This document shows positions 53,565 to 64,000 of a stretch of DNA of 64,000 bases, piece after piece. This DNA is from Takakia lepidozioides. Taxonomy: Eukaryota; Streptophyta; Takakiopsida; Takakiales; Takakiaceae. The first letter of the stretch is position 1. The number at the start of each line of letters is the position of its first letter. The translations under genes were made by a program, and so were the position numbers. The stretch is taken from NCBI GenBank assembly GCA_030704615.1, contig CM060733.1:8682001-8746000 (forward strand). Reading direction: 5' to 3'. The notes under the pieces were generated by a model. That model saw only the letters and a program-made list of their open reading frames with translations, was not told the DNA's origin and ran no database searches.

Positions 53565-56500
53565 GGTTGTTAACCAGCTTTAACTTGTTGACCTGCCAAG
53601 TTCCATCCATGTTTTTGAGCAAAGCTTACTTGCAAGCAGGATCCATGTAGAGAGTGATCTCAGGCAGAGTAACCATCTACTTGCAGGCAACTTCCATACA
53701 AACTTCTATCCAAACATCGTTCCATAGCAATCAAATCATTGATACTGGCCTCTACATTTGGAACAACAGTCAATAACGTTGAAATTAGTCTGCCAGTAGA
53801 TCCTCCCAACTTTGTCAGCATGACAGCTTGCCATCTAGGTTCTTACTCTGTTTCCATGTTCTGGTACAGGAGATAGGGGCTCTATGAGAGCTACCAAACT
53901 CAGAGAAACTCTTTTGTAGACAAGCTGGTTTAATGGTTTAATATCCACAGATGCCACATATCCTTCCCACTGCAAAATCTTAGACGTCAAGGTTTAATCT
54001 CCTTGCAGAGATTGTCAGAAAAGACTCTCTACATGACATGAGCAGAGCTTCGACCCAGCTTTCTTTGCATCGAGGACGGAGATGGAAAACTATAAAACTG
54101 GAGGATGAGATTACGAAGAACGGGGAGTGTTAACCTAGTCCAATCCGGTAAGCTACCTCGCCACAGAAAAAGCAAAATGCAGAACGCAGTTTCAGCTGGA
54201 TTTCCAAGCTCACTCAGTTGCAGCTGCCGCTGTTATGTTCCAAAGTCCTTGGGGGAAAAAGTATTGACGCCCTGGGAGAGTGAAACTGCTGGATCGCTCG
54301 CACTGGCGAACAACTGACATATGGGTCGGCTGTTCTGACAGTGTAAATTCCAGCTGTGCTACACTGAAGTATACTTCCAATCGTTATGACACAAGAGATT
54401 TTCGGAGGCTGGCCAAAGGATTGATTTGAAGACACAAACCGTGACTGGGATCGCTCTAGTAGTTCACACAAACAAAAATAAAACACCGTGACCCAACATA
54501 CTCTGCAAACGCGAGAACATGTACCTGCTATAACTCCTTGAATACTACCTTCAGGTTCAGCATACCATCACATTGTTGCATTCACTCATTGAACTTTCTC
54601 TGGCAACTCAGCTCGCTCCGTCTTTATCCTCCCAATATCAGTTCAAAACTCGCACACAACAGTAAGGATCGCACTCTAGATGTTTGGTAAAATCTACCAA
54701 ACATCTTAAACTAACCTTGCCAGGTGCTCCCTGCGGTGCAATTCTCTTCGATTTTTGTCAGAACGTCAAATGCTGCGGAATCCCGATCCTCTGTAGCTCT
54801 CGGAAACCCGGCAAGTGCATCCTCTTATAGATAAGTAGTCCGATCTCACATCCGCTGACAAATTCTATAGCAAGACAGCGACAGCGACATGATCCACTGT
54901 GTGTAGATTCAGGACTGAGGAGACGCCCTACTTCAACTTGACAAGCTGAAGTCTTTTCAGTGTGTGGGAGAGGAGAAATCTCGTCGTGTTGCTTCCTTGC
55001 AACACAACGTGTGCGTTTTTGGATGGCCCACGCGCGCTACGAAGGCTGTATCCACGCTCCAAGCTCAGCGATGGATATTCTCTTACCTTATTCATTATCC
55101 GCGCGGTTGCATCTGTGAGGTTGTCCCTACTACCGACATGAATGGACGAGAGGGTTTTGCATACAGGTAATCGCATGCTAAGACTTACTGATTTCCTGAT
55201 TGTGGTTCTTGCAGATTGTCACAGGCACACTTTTCCTGTGAAGAATGCACTGGTAGATGGTGAATGGAGCCTCACTTCACCTTACAAGAGACGCAGTAAA
55301 AATCAATTTGAAGTACTAAGTTGCACTGTGGGTCAGTTGAACTTGTCACTGTTGCGCATTAATCCCTCATATGCTTTCCTGATGAAGTGTTTGACATCTT
55401 CCATGTGACATCATTGCCATGCCCGCCAGAGAAATGGTTGGAGTGAAGGGTGTAGGACCAGTTAATTGCATTCAGGTATCTGGAGATAGCTGAGCAAACA
55501 TGTCACTTATAGTAGGTCCAACATAAATTACAATGTATCATTAGCCAGTGCTCAAACCAAGCATTCTATTAATCGGTTGATGATCCTTCCCATACTGGCA
55601 ATCCCAAAGAACCAATCTGGCAACCGCAGTCCCAAGCACTGTCTATTGGAAATAGACTAGTTATCGTCCTCTTTTCCATCACCAAAAAATACCAGTGTTC
55701 TTAACAAACTGCTTCTTACAGTACTCATTCTGGTAGAAAATGGGCTCATAACAATGTCTATAGTTTGAATATTAAAATATCCACTACCTACATTTCTGGC
55801 AAAGAGGACCCCGAATCTACAGTGACACATGATTTAAACCATAGCATTGAGAATGTATGGTCACATTTGGTCTCCACATCTGCTTCAGCCCAACCTTCTC
55901 GACCGGAGTTTCATCTGAACACAGTCACTGCAGACCAAACGCTCCTCGCAAAATAGGAATAGGTCAACCAAACTTGACTTTCACATGGATGCCTGATCAC
56001 AGATACTTGGTGATGGATGTCGAATCACCCTATTCAGCGAATGTCCACACAGCGCAAGCGCAAGGGATTGCAACCAACCAGTGTAGCACACCACACTGCT
56101 CCACTGTACCTGTGTCAGTATAACCAACACTTGTCAATAAAGCTCTCCCAAAGTTCGACTTGAATCATATCTGTCCACTCTGTTATTCAAGGCAAGCTCC
56201 AAGTCATCCAGAAAGAAGTTGATGTTATCCACGAAATTACTACAATTACTACAGAGCTGTCAAATGATCTGTCTACACTTCCGAGCAATTCTATCACAGC
56301 AAACTCAAAAACACCTGCTTCATTTAGCTCAGGTGGTGCTCCAACAAGGACAGACAGGAGGAGGTGTAGGACAAGTCAAAAACCTTGAAGATAGTGCTTT
56401 CAAATTGGGCAGAGAGAGACGTCCACAAAGTGGAGCTGCCTGGGTACTCTAGGATCTCGAGAGTTTACATGTACTTGAGAGCAGTTTCCCGAGTGACATC

Positions 56501-57098
56501 AGTAGGATTGCACTTTAGAATTCCCAACGCTTAGTACTTGAGATCCAAATCCAGACATGCAAAGTGACCTGCCATTCCATCATGCCATAGCCAGAAATGT
56601 TAAACTTTCTCTAAATGCATGTGAAAGCCCTATCTCCAAACACAGTTTCTACGCTGCAAATTGTCCATTATGTTTTGGAGTAATCGAAGAATGCTTGATG
56701 TTGCAACTCCAAACTTGGACTGCAATTACTGCATGAACCAGTACCCAAACATCCTTCAAACCTATGTACCTGACAATATGATTCAATTGATGTGCGCATC
56801 CCCATGGTTCCTCATCTATGCAGGATATGTCAATTGATCAATTCTATCCCTACTGCAGTATTTGCACACTAGTTTATGCAATCTTGAAGGAACCCAGGAG
56901 ATGCTCACTGCGGATTCCACACCACAATACTGGTCAAAATGTAAGAACCAAGTAACCTAGCCTGGTTACAGTTCAAATGCTAAGAAAATAGGACTTATTT
57001 GCAACTGACTTTGCACCAATTCATTGCTCAGCCACTTGACAAATATCTGCATCCTCTCCAGGGATCTTGGAACCCACCTTCCCCCACCTGCACCGTCA
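53565..57098. other. no gene recognised
   Basis: The proximal part should hold the PLA2 promoter and 5' UTR. A possible minus-strand 5' exon ending MNK|GTAAGAG occurs near 55092-55180, but I cannot connect it to a gene. Other frames (for example 55142-55408 and 56219-56452, plus) are unrecognised. No repeat stands out. Confidence 0.4.
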
Positions 57099-58529
57099 CT
57101 AGAGTGGGTAATTTCGCTGAAAGATTGGAGGGAAGGACATCCCTGCTCGAATGGCAACACTCAAAATGTCACAGGTGTCTGCGCCTGGAGTGTGAGCAAT
57201 TGGGCTGGAGTTCAGACGCACCACATCCATCACCGTCTTGGGAAAATGTGGGACGCGCATCTGTGACGCTTCTGTTCTGTGCACTTCCCCTCTCCCGTCT
57301 CTGGCCACTCGGTTCAAGTCGGGGAGCTGGGTACTGGAACCGGCTTCTGCTCTCTCCCTCATATGGTCCAATTGCTCCATCAAGTGTATAGTTGTATGCT
57401 CCATCTCAAGACCAGTGGATCCCTTGCGCTGTACACTCTCTTTCCCGGTTCTCATCGAAAGACTGGCCACTCTTTTCTTCCTTTCATTTCTTAAGCATCC
57501 GCCACTGGGAACTGCTTCCTCTATTTCCCTTTCACAGTGCACTCGAACATCCGGCTCCTGTGTCAACCACATGGTCAAATGCTCCACGTCCACTTCCACA
57601 TTGATCCCTTTGATCGCCACCGGGGGAGAGGGAGACACTACTTGTAGGTGGGTAAGAGTCGTCATTTCTCCCTCGTTTGTGTCTTCTCCCTCGTCTCGCA
57701 CTCGCGGGATATCGCGTACTCTTGTAGCGCTTTCACTGACAGCAGAATGTAGGACAGGCTGAACTGCCCTTTCTTCATGAGTCACAAGGATACGGATGCT
57801 GGGTTGAGCTGTTGCCCTCTCATCAGCCGTGGGCTGTGTAGTAGGCTGCTCTCTTCCTTTCTTGGCTGCTGTTGGGTTGGCCGGATGAGCCAGCCCCCAC
57901 TCACTCATCACTGCCTGTGTTTGAGTCTCAACAAATTCATCAAAGGGTGGCTGTGTTATTGGCTGAGCACTCATGGAATCCATGGTAATATGACCTTCGA
58001 AGCCCTGTTCGCCGCTTGATTGACTTCCTGAGTGCGTGGGAGACCCAGAGCGGTCGCTCTCGAAGGCAGCATTGTAGCTATCTTCAATCTCCACCCCATC
58101 CTTTCTTTTCGATAAGGGATCCACCTGACTGTGAGTTGCGTTGACTTCATCTGCTTTCTCCAATCTGCCCTCTGTCTTTCTTGTCAAAGGTTCCATCTCA
58201 CTGTAAGTTCCTTTTGATTGTGAACTGCTCGGCGGGGATACAAATTCCACTGCTTCACGATAAACCCCGATAGTATTGAAATCTTCGGAACTCTCACTCT
58301 CAGATTGGCTTCGGCTTCCAGGGTGAGATGACAAATTCATCAAAGGCTGGCTGGGGGTTTCATCGAGTGAACAGCCCTTGCTTGGCTCATCCCACCCAGG
58401 GATATTGTTCAGCAGTTCCTCTTGTGAAGAGGATATCACACAGTCTCTCTGAAGTTCCCGAATTGCAGTGAGGGGCATTGCATCATGCTCCACCATATGT
58501 GCCTGCAAACCCAATTCAAGTACAAACAT
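57099..58529 (-). CDS. unrecognised 476-codon single-exon ORF
   Basis: The longest unexplained open frame in the window. It starts at the ATG at 58529 (an alternative start is the ATG at 58496, because TTTGCAG just upstream resembles a splice acceptor) and ends at 57099. The product is hydrophilic, rich in Ser, Glu, Arg and Thr, without membrane segments, and probably largely disordered. Features include SQSESESSEDFN near the N-terminus, two related blocks ending EMEPLTRKTEGRLEKADEVN and QVDPLSKRKDGVEIED, a run of Gln-Pro-Thr blocks (QPITQPPFDEF, QPTTQPTADE), and a more ordered C-terminus (SSTQLPDLNRVARD, RVPHFPKTVMDVVRLNSS). I know no family with this set, so no function is proposed. It is divergently arranged with the gene at 59665. 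Confidence 0.6.
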   Translation of the reverse strand: MFVLELGLQAHMVEHDAMPLTAIRELQRDCVISSSQEELLNNIPGWDEPSKGCSLDETPSQPLMNLSSHPGSRSQSESESSEDFNTIGVYREAVEFVSPPSSSQSKGTYSEMEPLTRKTEGRLEKADEVNATHSQVDPLSKRKDGVEIEDSYNAAFESDRSGSPTHSGSQSSGEQGFEGHITMDSMSAQPITQPPFDEFVETQTQAVMSEWGLAHPANPTAAKKGREQPTTQPTADERATAQPSIRILVTHEERAVQPVLHSAVSESATRVRDIPRVRDEGEDTNEGEMTTLTHLQVVSPSPPVAIKGINVEVDVEHLTMWLTQEPDVRVHCEREIEEAVPSGGCLRNERKKRVASLSMRTGKESVQRKGSTGLEMEHTTIHLMEQLDHMRERAEAGSSTQLPDLNRVARDGRGEVHRTEASQMRVPHFPKTVMDVVRLNSSPIAHTPGADTCDILSVAIRAGMSFPPIFQRNYPL

Positions 58530-59664
58530 GCGAATCCCAATTCTTGTCTACATCTCACTCCCTCTCGTCTCTCGAAACAACAGTCCCATCCTAACACTGC
58601 AAAGAACCTGAAACGATGGTGGGCGTTCTCCTAATCTAAAAGAACACTACGCTTCTCTCTCGCTCCTGCACCCCTCCATTTAAGTCCGTGTGCCCTAATG
58701 CTCATTGTAAGAGATATCCATCGGTTTTCATATTGAATGAATGGACAAAACCGTAAAGAAGAGTCTATCTGTCAAAGCCGATCTGTCTGTTCTACAGTCT
58801 TCTCGGAGACTCTGGTCGGAACTGCGGCTGTCGACTGAACACAGTGGTTCATACAGAAAAAGTTGGATCACCAGTATCTCTGGATAATTTCAGAGATGGT
58901 GCGACCTAGCGATGATGGTTGATTTTTCGTTGAGCACTATGGAGGAGCAACCAGCCCCGAGTGGGCCGTTCATTCAGCTTTTAGAGTATCCCACATCTTG
59001 GCAGTTCAGAGATGCACTTTGAGCTGATACAGAGCAATCAGGAGCAATCATATTTTAGCTAGGGCCGTGGCCGCGTGGGCCAGGTTTAATCATCATGGAC
59101 AGACACCTAACTTCATGCACAAGTTTGTGACAATCGATTACCAAGTGTGTAGGTCTGGAATCTCTCTCCACCGTTCCATGGAATAGCATTATCTTAAGTC
59201 AAATTTGCTTTCTACCCTCTGTTTCTTTCTTGAAGCCACCACTAGCAGCAAGTTCCCAGATTGGGTTTGCAGACTGTCCATGCTTTTCATATTGAAGATT
59301 GGGGAAGACGATAATTTCCAATAAGCTGCAGGTGCCATGCTTTCAAATTCCCCGTCTCTGGTGAATATGTAGTGACAGGAATGCTAGGTACGGAACAGAA
59401 GATGTCGATAAAAACACAATCCGACACCGCTTACTGCAAACGAACTAAAGATCTGCTTGCATCGTGTTGATGGCTCCAACACCCGAGAAATACTTTACAC
59501 AATTTGGGAAGAATGTCGTGCGTGCATACACCCATGTACAACCTAGGTGTCCGCGTAGAACTTCTTTCTGCGTATGTACGAGCTTAAACCCTAGATTATA
59601 ACTCAATTATGTAGAATCAAACAACTCCAGACCCTGCAGGCTCGATCTGTCTTTCTCGCCTAGC
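58530..59664. promoter_or_regulatory. 1.1-kb divergent intergenic region
   Basis: The minus-strand ORF ending at 57099 and the plus-strand gene starting at 59665 are transcribed away from each other, so this stretch should contain both promoters and 5' UTRs. No TATA box or motif stands out, and no other gene is visible. Confidence 0.45.
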
Positions 59665-62220
59665 ATGGAGATGGCGAAGATCCTGGCCTCTCCTCTGACA
59701 CGGCGCTGCTTCTCAGGCCTATTTTGGCATCTACCGTTTGTAATGGCCTCTCTTATTATCTGTGAAGCGTTTGAGTTGTCCTTCGCCGAGCCGTTGGGAG
59801 ATCCAGGCATCTCAGAGTAAGTGCATTTGGTGCCATTCATGCTTCGTTGGCATTTGTGTTAAGGGGAATTGCAATATCTTGCCATGCTCGGAGTCGCAAT
59901 TTGCAAACTCAGGAAGACCCATTTGAAGCCCCAGCATCTCTTTGTGCCCAGAATGCTATGTTTACCAATCCTTAGTGGCACTGATTGCCGAAGTCCAGTT
60001 GCCCTATCACGTATTTATTGTGAAGGATAGTCCTTCGGACTTTGGTATGAGGAGCCCTTTTCAAGCCATCGCTTATTCAATAATCCCCTGTACTCTCAGT
60101 TTCATTTGCAGGGCCGATAACCTTCTTATTCACACCTTCTATTCATACTACGCATGTTCAAGGACCCCGTCTAGAACAGAAAGAGGCAGAGCTGAAGTTA
60201 CAGGGCTGATTGCATCCGTTGGCTCATGGGTTGATGCAAACAGATCGAGGATGCCAGTACTGAGAGTGGGGGAGGAGTTGAAATGGGAGAGACTAGCCCT
60301 GCGATCAGGAAGCAGCTGTGAATATCAGGTCCAGGGCTTGCAAGCATACCGGTGGTATGAAGTCAAGATCTCTCACCCTGCCTCTGTATGTATCTTTTCT
60401 CTGTTTATCCTCTTTGAATTTATGTTTGATCCTTGGAGCCAGAGACATCAGTCTTGTAGGAGTTCCTGCCTACTCTGGGCGGAAGTTTCAGGGTTCAGGG
60501 TTTATGAGTGAGTTGAAACTTGGCAAACCACATGGCGCTCTGCCAGTGGGTTCTGCCTTGAATTCCAATTTTAGAGAAGGGAAAAAGTTTATGGAAAGGA
60601 ATGTGGGGTTGGGAGAGGGAGAGGGATAGATATTGTGTTATCAGCCTGACAAGTAGGTATTGAAGCAGTTCCGCGAAGACAGATTTTATGCCTGAAATGA
60701 AATTACACTGGCAGCCCTGCACAATTATTGAATGCCCAGCTGCATATCACCTCTGCCTTAAGACCTGGCCTTCAGGGTTGATAGTGATCCCTGTTCCGTA
60801 TTTGTTCAGCCAACCTTGGCCTCTCTCTCTCTCTCTCTCTCGGCTGAGCCTAAAGCCCTGGCCCTGTCAGGGTCTAATTGCTGGGCAGCTCACACACAGC
60901 AGATGATGCTTGTGCGAAGGGCTTTCTTGAGGAAATCTGGAAAGCTGGAACTTATTTATGAGGTTAAGTCCCTCTACTGGAGTGAGCTCCACACAAAGGT
61001 AGTGTCTGTTCCCTCTTGTTCCCCGCAAATTGGGTGCGGGTCTACGGTCACAAATCTACAGCAAACAATGTCTTATGAGTACATTCTCTCTGTTTGATAC
61101 CTTCTTTTGTGTTATGGCAGATACCTGCAAGCTTTGATTTGAGTCTTGCATGGGAGAGCCCAAGGAATCTGCAGGGGTCAAGAAGAAAGCTTCTCAACAC
61201 CGAAAAGTTGATATTTCATGTGAATGAAAGCGTCACCTGGCAGGCAAGTCTGCTTGTGGAGTTTATTTATTTCTCTCTCCCCTCTGAGGTTGTTGTTGAA
61301 AGTTTGCTAAAGTTTTTTCCTGGTAATGGAATGTCTGTGACTGCCACAAAATTATTGTCTCTAAACTTAGTTTCAGCCGTTTGTGTCCGATGGGGTCAAA
61401 TACTTTGAGGCTATGGCCCTTGTGTGGGGCTATTCATTGTGTTCATATGATATATCCTCCCCTTATCTTTCTTTCCATGGAGGAAACGAAGTGGACGACC
61501 TTCGGCCGTCTCTCCAGCGTTAGCGTTGCTGCCTCGCGTGGGTCGGACCCAAAAGAGTCAGGGCATTGTGTTGTTGCTGTACACTCACCATCATCTATGA
61601 CTGACATTGTGGCTGGTCAGCAGGCAAGGATGGGAGCTTTGACTGCAAAAGTGCTGGTAGTGGTACACCCAGCTGGTGTTGTAGCCCAGCAACACACCCC
61701 AGACCAGCCCTTTATCATTTACAACATCAGTACGTCTCATTCCATGCTTGGTGTGTGTGTGCATGCTTGAGAGGTATTGATTAGGCTTGGGTTGAAGTGG
61801 ACATGTCCAGAATATGGTCTGCAATCCCTGCCGCATTCCGGGGTGTGTTGGCATGAACAGACCCTATCCTGACTAGGTGTCATTCAATTTCTCGTGTGAA
61901 AAGTAATGCACTTGTTGAGCAAGTTGGGGTTTCAACTCAAGCTTGAGAATAGCATGGCTCATGAATTGTGGGAGGGAGTGTGAGTGGTTGCTAATATAGG
62001 ACTTCTGTGGAACACATACATAGTGCCATTCATAATCACAGAGATGCTGTGGTTGGGGGATGCAGTGTGCGAGGAGGTGATATTAGGGATTCCTAAGCAG
62101 GCCTGGTGGGTAGGCTTTCTAGCTGCTATAGTCTTGGGTGTCTCCTTCTGGGTTTCGTCCAGGCTGCCAACACTTCTGCTTCCACGCAAGTCAGTACGTA
62201 CTGTGAAGCAAATCTCATAA
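59665..62220 (+). CDS. predicted type I membrane protein of unknown function (5 exons)
   Basis: Model: exons 59665-59816, 60112-60385, 61121-61243, 61483-61729 and 62000-62220, giving 338 residues; every junction keeps phase. The donors are GTAAGT, GTATGT, GCAAGT (a GC-AG intron after CTGGCAG) and GTACGT; all acceptors are AG. The N-terminus contains a hydrophobic stretch (FWHLPFVMASLIICEAF) that could be a signal anchor or signal peptide. The lumenal part has WYEVKISHPASIPASFDLS and RRKLLNTEKLIFHVNESV with one N-glycosylation site (NES) and ends with a VVHPAGVV strand. Near the C-terminus a predicted transmembrane helix (WWVGFLAAIVLGVSFWV) precedes a basic tail (LLLPRKSVRTVKQIS). The layout suggests a secretory-pathway membrane protein. 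I do not recognise the family name. The start of exon 4 is the least certain junction (AG at 61481-61482; 61621 is possible). Confidence 0.68.
60822..60841 (+). repeat. (CT)n microsatellite
   Basis: About ten CT units in the second intron of the membrane protein gene. Confidence 0.85.
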
Positions 62221-64000
62221 ATTTCCTGACTGAGGGTTAACACTGGAGGGCTATTCTTTTGAGGGCTGAAGTCCGAAATAGTTGGCCGGGGAAAGGTCCA
62301 GTGTGAATCATGCAACAACACATTTGTGGAGAAAGGTGAGTATGGAGAAAGGTGGAGAGGGTTTGCAAGACAATGCACCCTAGGCTCACAGCCATTCACC
62401 CTACACAGGGAGAGGGGAACTCTGCCCAGTTTGGATGGATCATAGGCAGGGAGGAAGACGTGAGGAGGAGGCCGAAAGGAGAGAAGAATGTAGCAAATGG
62501 AGAGAGTTCACTCCTCAAATATTTGCACAAAGGTGAAGAGTTCTTGCAGCGATTAATGAATGATTCTACCCCTGGGTGAGAAAGCCCTCTAAATGTTAGC
62601 ATTTCTTGTGCTTCAATGTCTTTTAGAATGTCAATGTGGCTAAATGTAGCTGCATTTTGCAAAGGAGAGACCTACGGCATGTACATGCGGATTTCACACT
62701 CATTAAACCTTCCATGCCATGTTTTAACAAATGGTTGTGCAGTGGTCATTTCATAGCATCGGTCCAAAGTCATCGTTACTGAAATGAGCCAGATGTTGCC
62801 AAGCCCCTTAAGGCACCTGGGAGAGCAGCTTGGTATCGCCAAGAAAAATGTGAACAGTTTATTGTTGGAAACCTCCATGCAACTTGCCCAACAAACCCAG
62901 CATTCTTGCATGAATGGATCCCACCAATCACAGGTTTATAAGCAAATCCTCTGCACTATGAATACAAGCTTGAATGGGCCAGTCATATCAAACATTTTGC
63001 AGCTGCAGCTTCGAAGCCTGGTTTGAATCTTGAACTAGACCAGGGTCACATACAGACCTGAAATGCTTGTTGGTACAAATACAAATTGCCACATGTCACA
63101 TGTCCTCCAGCTGCATTTGAAATCCACATAGGTGTATGGTTCCACTTAACTGTGGTCAGTGGTGTACCCATAGTTGGGTTGTATCAGATAGGCATGATGA
63201 ATTTGGTACAGGCATGGTCATGCATGGCATGGGTACAGGACGCATGGCTGGCATGTGACTCCTTCCTACCTACCCACCAGTCATGTGCTCAGCAAAGCTT
63301 TGTCATCCATCTATCCACAATCATCAGAGTTGGAATTACCTTCTCGCAGGTAAGGTACAGGAGGCTGGATGTCATCTCGCAGATTGGTCCTGTGGAGCTT
63401 GTGGGCGATGGCGTACACAGTGTGATGATAGCTGGAGAGGTACCTCAACGGACGAGTCACACATGACAGTTTCTAACAACCCTTCATGCAGCCCACATGC
63501 AGACGTGAATATAAAGTTGCCACCCTCCTGCATACAACAGTAGTCCGCCATCGCCATTCAAACTTCCCCAGGAAACGGGAGTACACATCTCCTGGGCCTT
63601 GTGTGAGACTCTCAGGATAACTTGGAGTTGGAATCTAGGTGGAATTTCCTGCTAGTCTGTGCTGTGATAGACTATTTCTGATGCTTGACCTTGACGAATA
63701 CGGGCTGGGTCAGTGCATATGAGATTACTTGACTAGGGGAGATTTGGAAGCTGATCAAGGAAAAGCTGTAGTTCAAACTGTGTTTGGATTGTGTACTTGC
63801 CATTACTAACAATTGAAGTCCTATTCAACTGTAGGAAACTTCAAGGCCGCAGAATGGGCGTTTCCAAGTCTGGTTTGGTGCTGATGCTACTCGTGGTAAT
63901 TGACGTCACTCTAGATTGCCTTATGATTTAATACAGTTCATGGCATAGACACGACCAGCTCTAGATTGACAGCTAAATCTGAGTTCCACATGTCGAAACT
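62221..64000. other. no gene recognised; possible exon near 63345-63440
   Basis: The start should be the 3' UTR of the membrane protein gene. Around 63345 a pyrimidine-rich stretch ends TCGCAG and is followed by an open frame containing RLDVISQIGPVELVGDG and SVMIAGE before GTACCT, which could be an exon of a gene continuing past the window. Nothing else is recognisable. Confidence 0.3.

Noticed and set aside
55092-55180. 5' exon of the PLA2 gene
   Set aside because: A good donor (AAG|GTAAGAG) exists on the minus strand but no join to the PLA2 ATG at 53564 can be shown from the sequence.
60816-61000. extra exon of the membrane protein gene (QQMMLVRRAFLRKSGKLELIYEV)
   Set aside because: It has possible splice signals, but joining exon 2 directly to the exon at 61121 gives a smooth HPAS-IPASF junction in phase 0; inclusion would break that and is left as an alternative.

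Overview
The window looks like nuclear DNA of a land plant. The evidence is a DYW-type pentatricopeptide (PPR) gene of the organelle RNA-editing class, a plant vacuolar NHX antiporter, GT-AG introns, tRNA-derived SINEs, and plant-type Copia, Gypsy and L1-like elements. Abundant tandem PPR-DYW relatives and degenerate paralogues fit a fern, lycophyte or other seed-free plant better than a small-genome angiosperm, but I cannot name the species. All calls come from reading the sequence; no database search was run.

Layout. 0-2.4 kb: GC-rich low-complexity DNA and a cluster of tRNA-derived SINEs, two of them tail to tail. 2.7-5.0 kb: a 195-bp unit triplicated directly upstream of an intronless, intact NHX-type Na+(K+)/H+ antiporter. 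5.2-5.6 kb: a LINE fragment. 7.5-12.8 kb: a decayed LTR element on the minus strand whose only recognisable content is one very long gag-like/coiled-coil reading frame, with no reverse transcriptase between it and the LTR. 12.9-21.0 kb: a Copia element (minus) with both LTRs, PBS, PPT and a 5-bp target duplication, split by a second, unrelated Copia element (plus) that lacks its 3' half. 22.4-24.0 kb: a three-exon gene for a mitochondrial F1-ATPase-inhibitor-like protein with an unusual C-terminal membrane segment. 26.2-27.3 kb: a foldback element built of nested palindromes. 27.4-28.6 kb: a possible hAT-like element rich in GGTTCCGG. 29.1-33.7 kb: a decayed L1-like LINE (minus). 34.6-35.9 kb: a PPR pseudogene (minus). 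36.0-41.4 kb: a decayed Gypsy element (plus) whose gag and pol are separated by a 120-bp tandem repeat. 42.0-47.4 kb: an unfamiliar region with four arrays of GGGTTACA-like motifs in different orientations around minus-strand ORFs with a CCHC zinc finger; this is the best candidate for something undescribed. 47.4-48.2 kb: short tandem duplications and another SINE.

From 49 kb the region is genic: an intact single-exon PPR-DYW gene (49.4-51.0 kb, plus), a phospholipase A2-family gene (51.8-53.6 kb, minus), an unrecognised 476-codon single-exon ORF (57.1-58.5 kb, minus), and a five-exon gene for an apparent type I membrane protein (59.7-62.2 kb, plus) that includes one GC-AG intron.

The host genes are functionally unrelated (ion homeostasis, mitochondrial energy control, organelle RNA editing, lipid hydrolysis, membrane protein) and each seems to have its own promoter. 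The first 48 kb is a typical nested transposon landscape with isolated genes in it.
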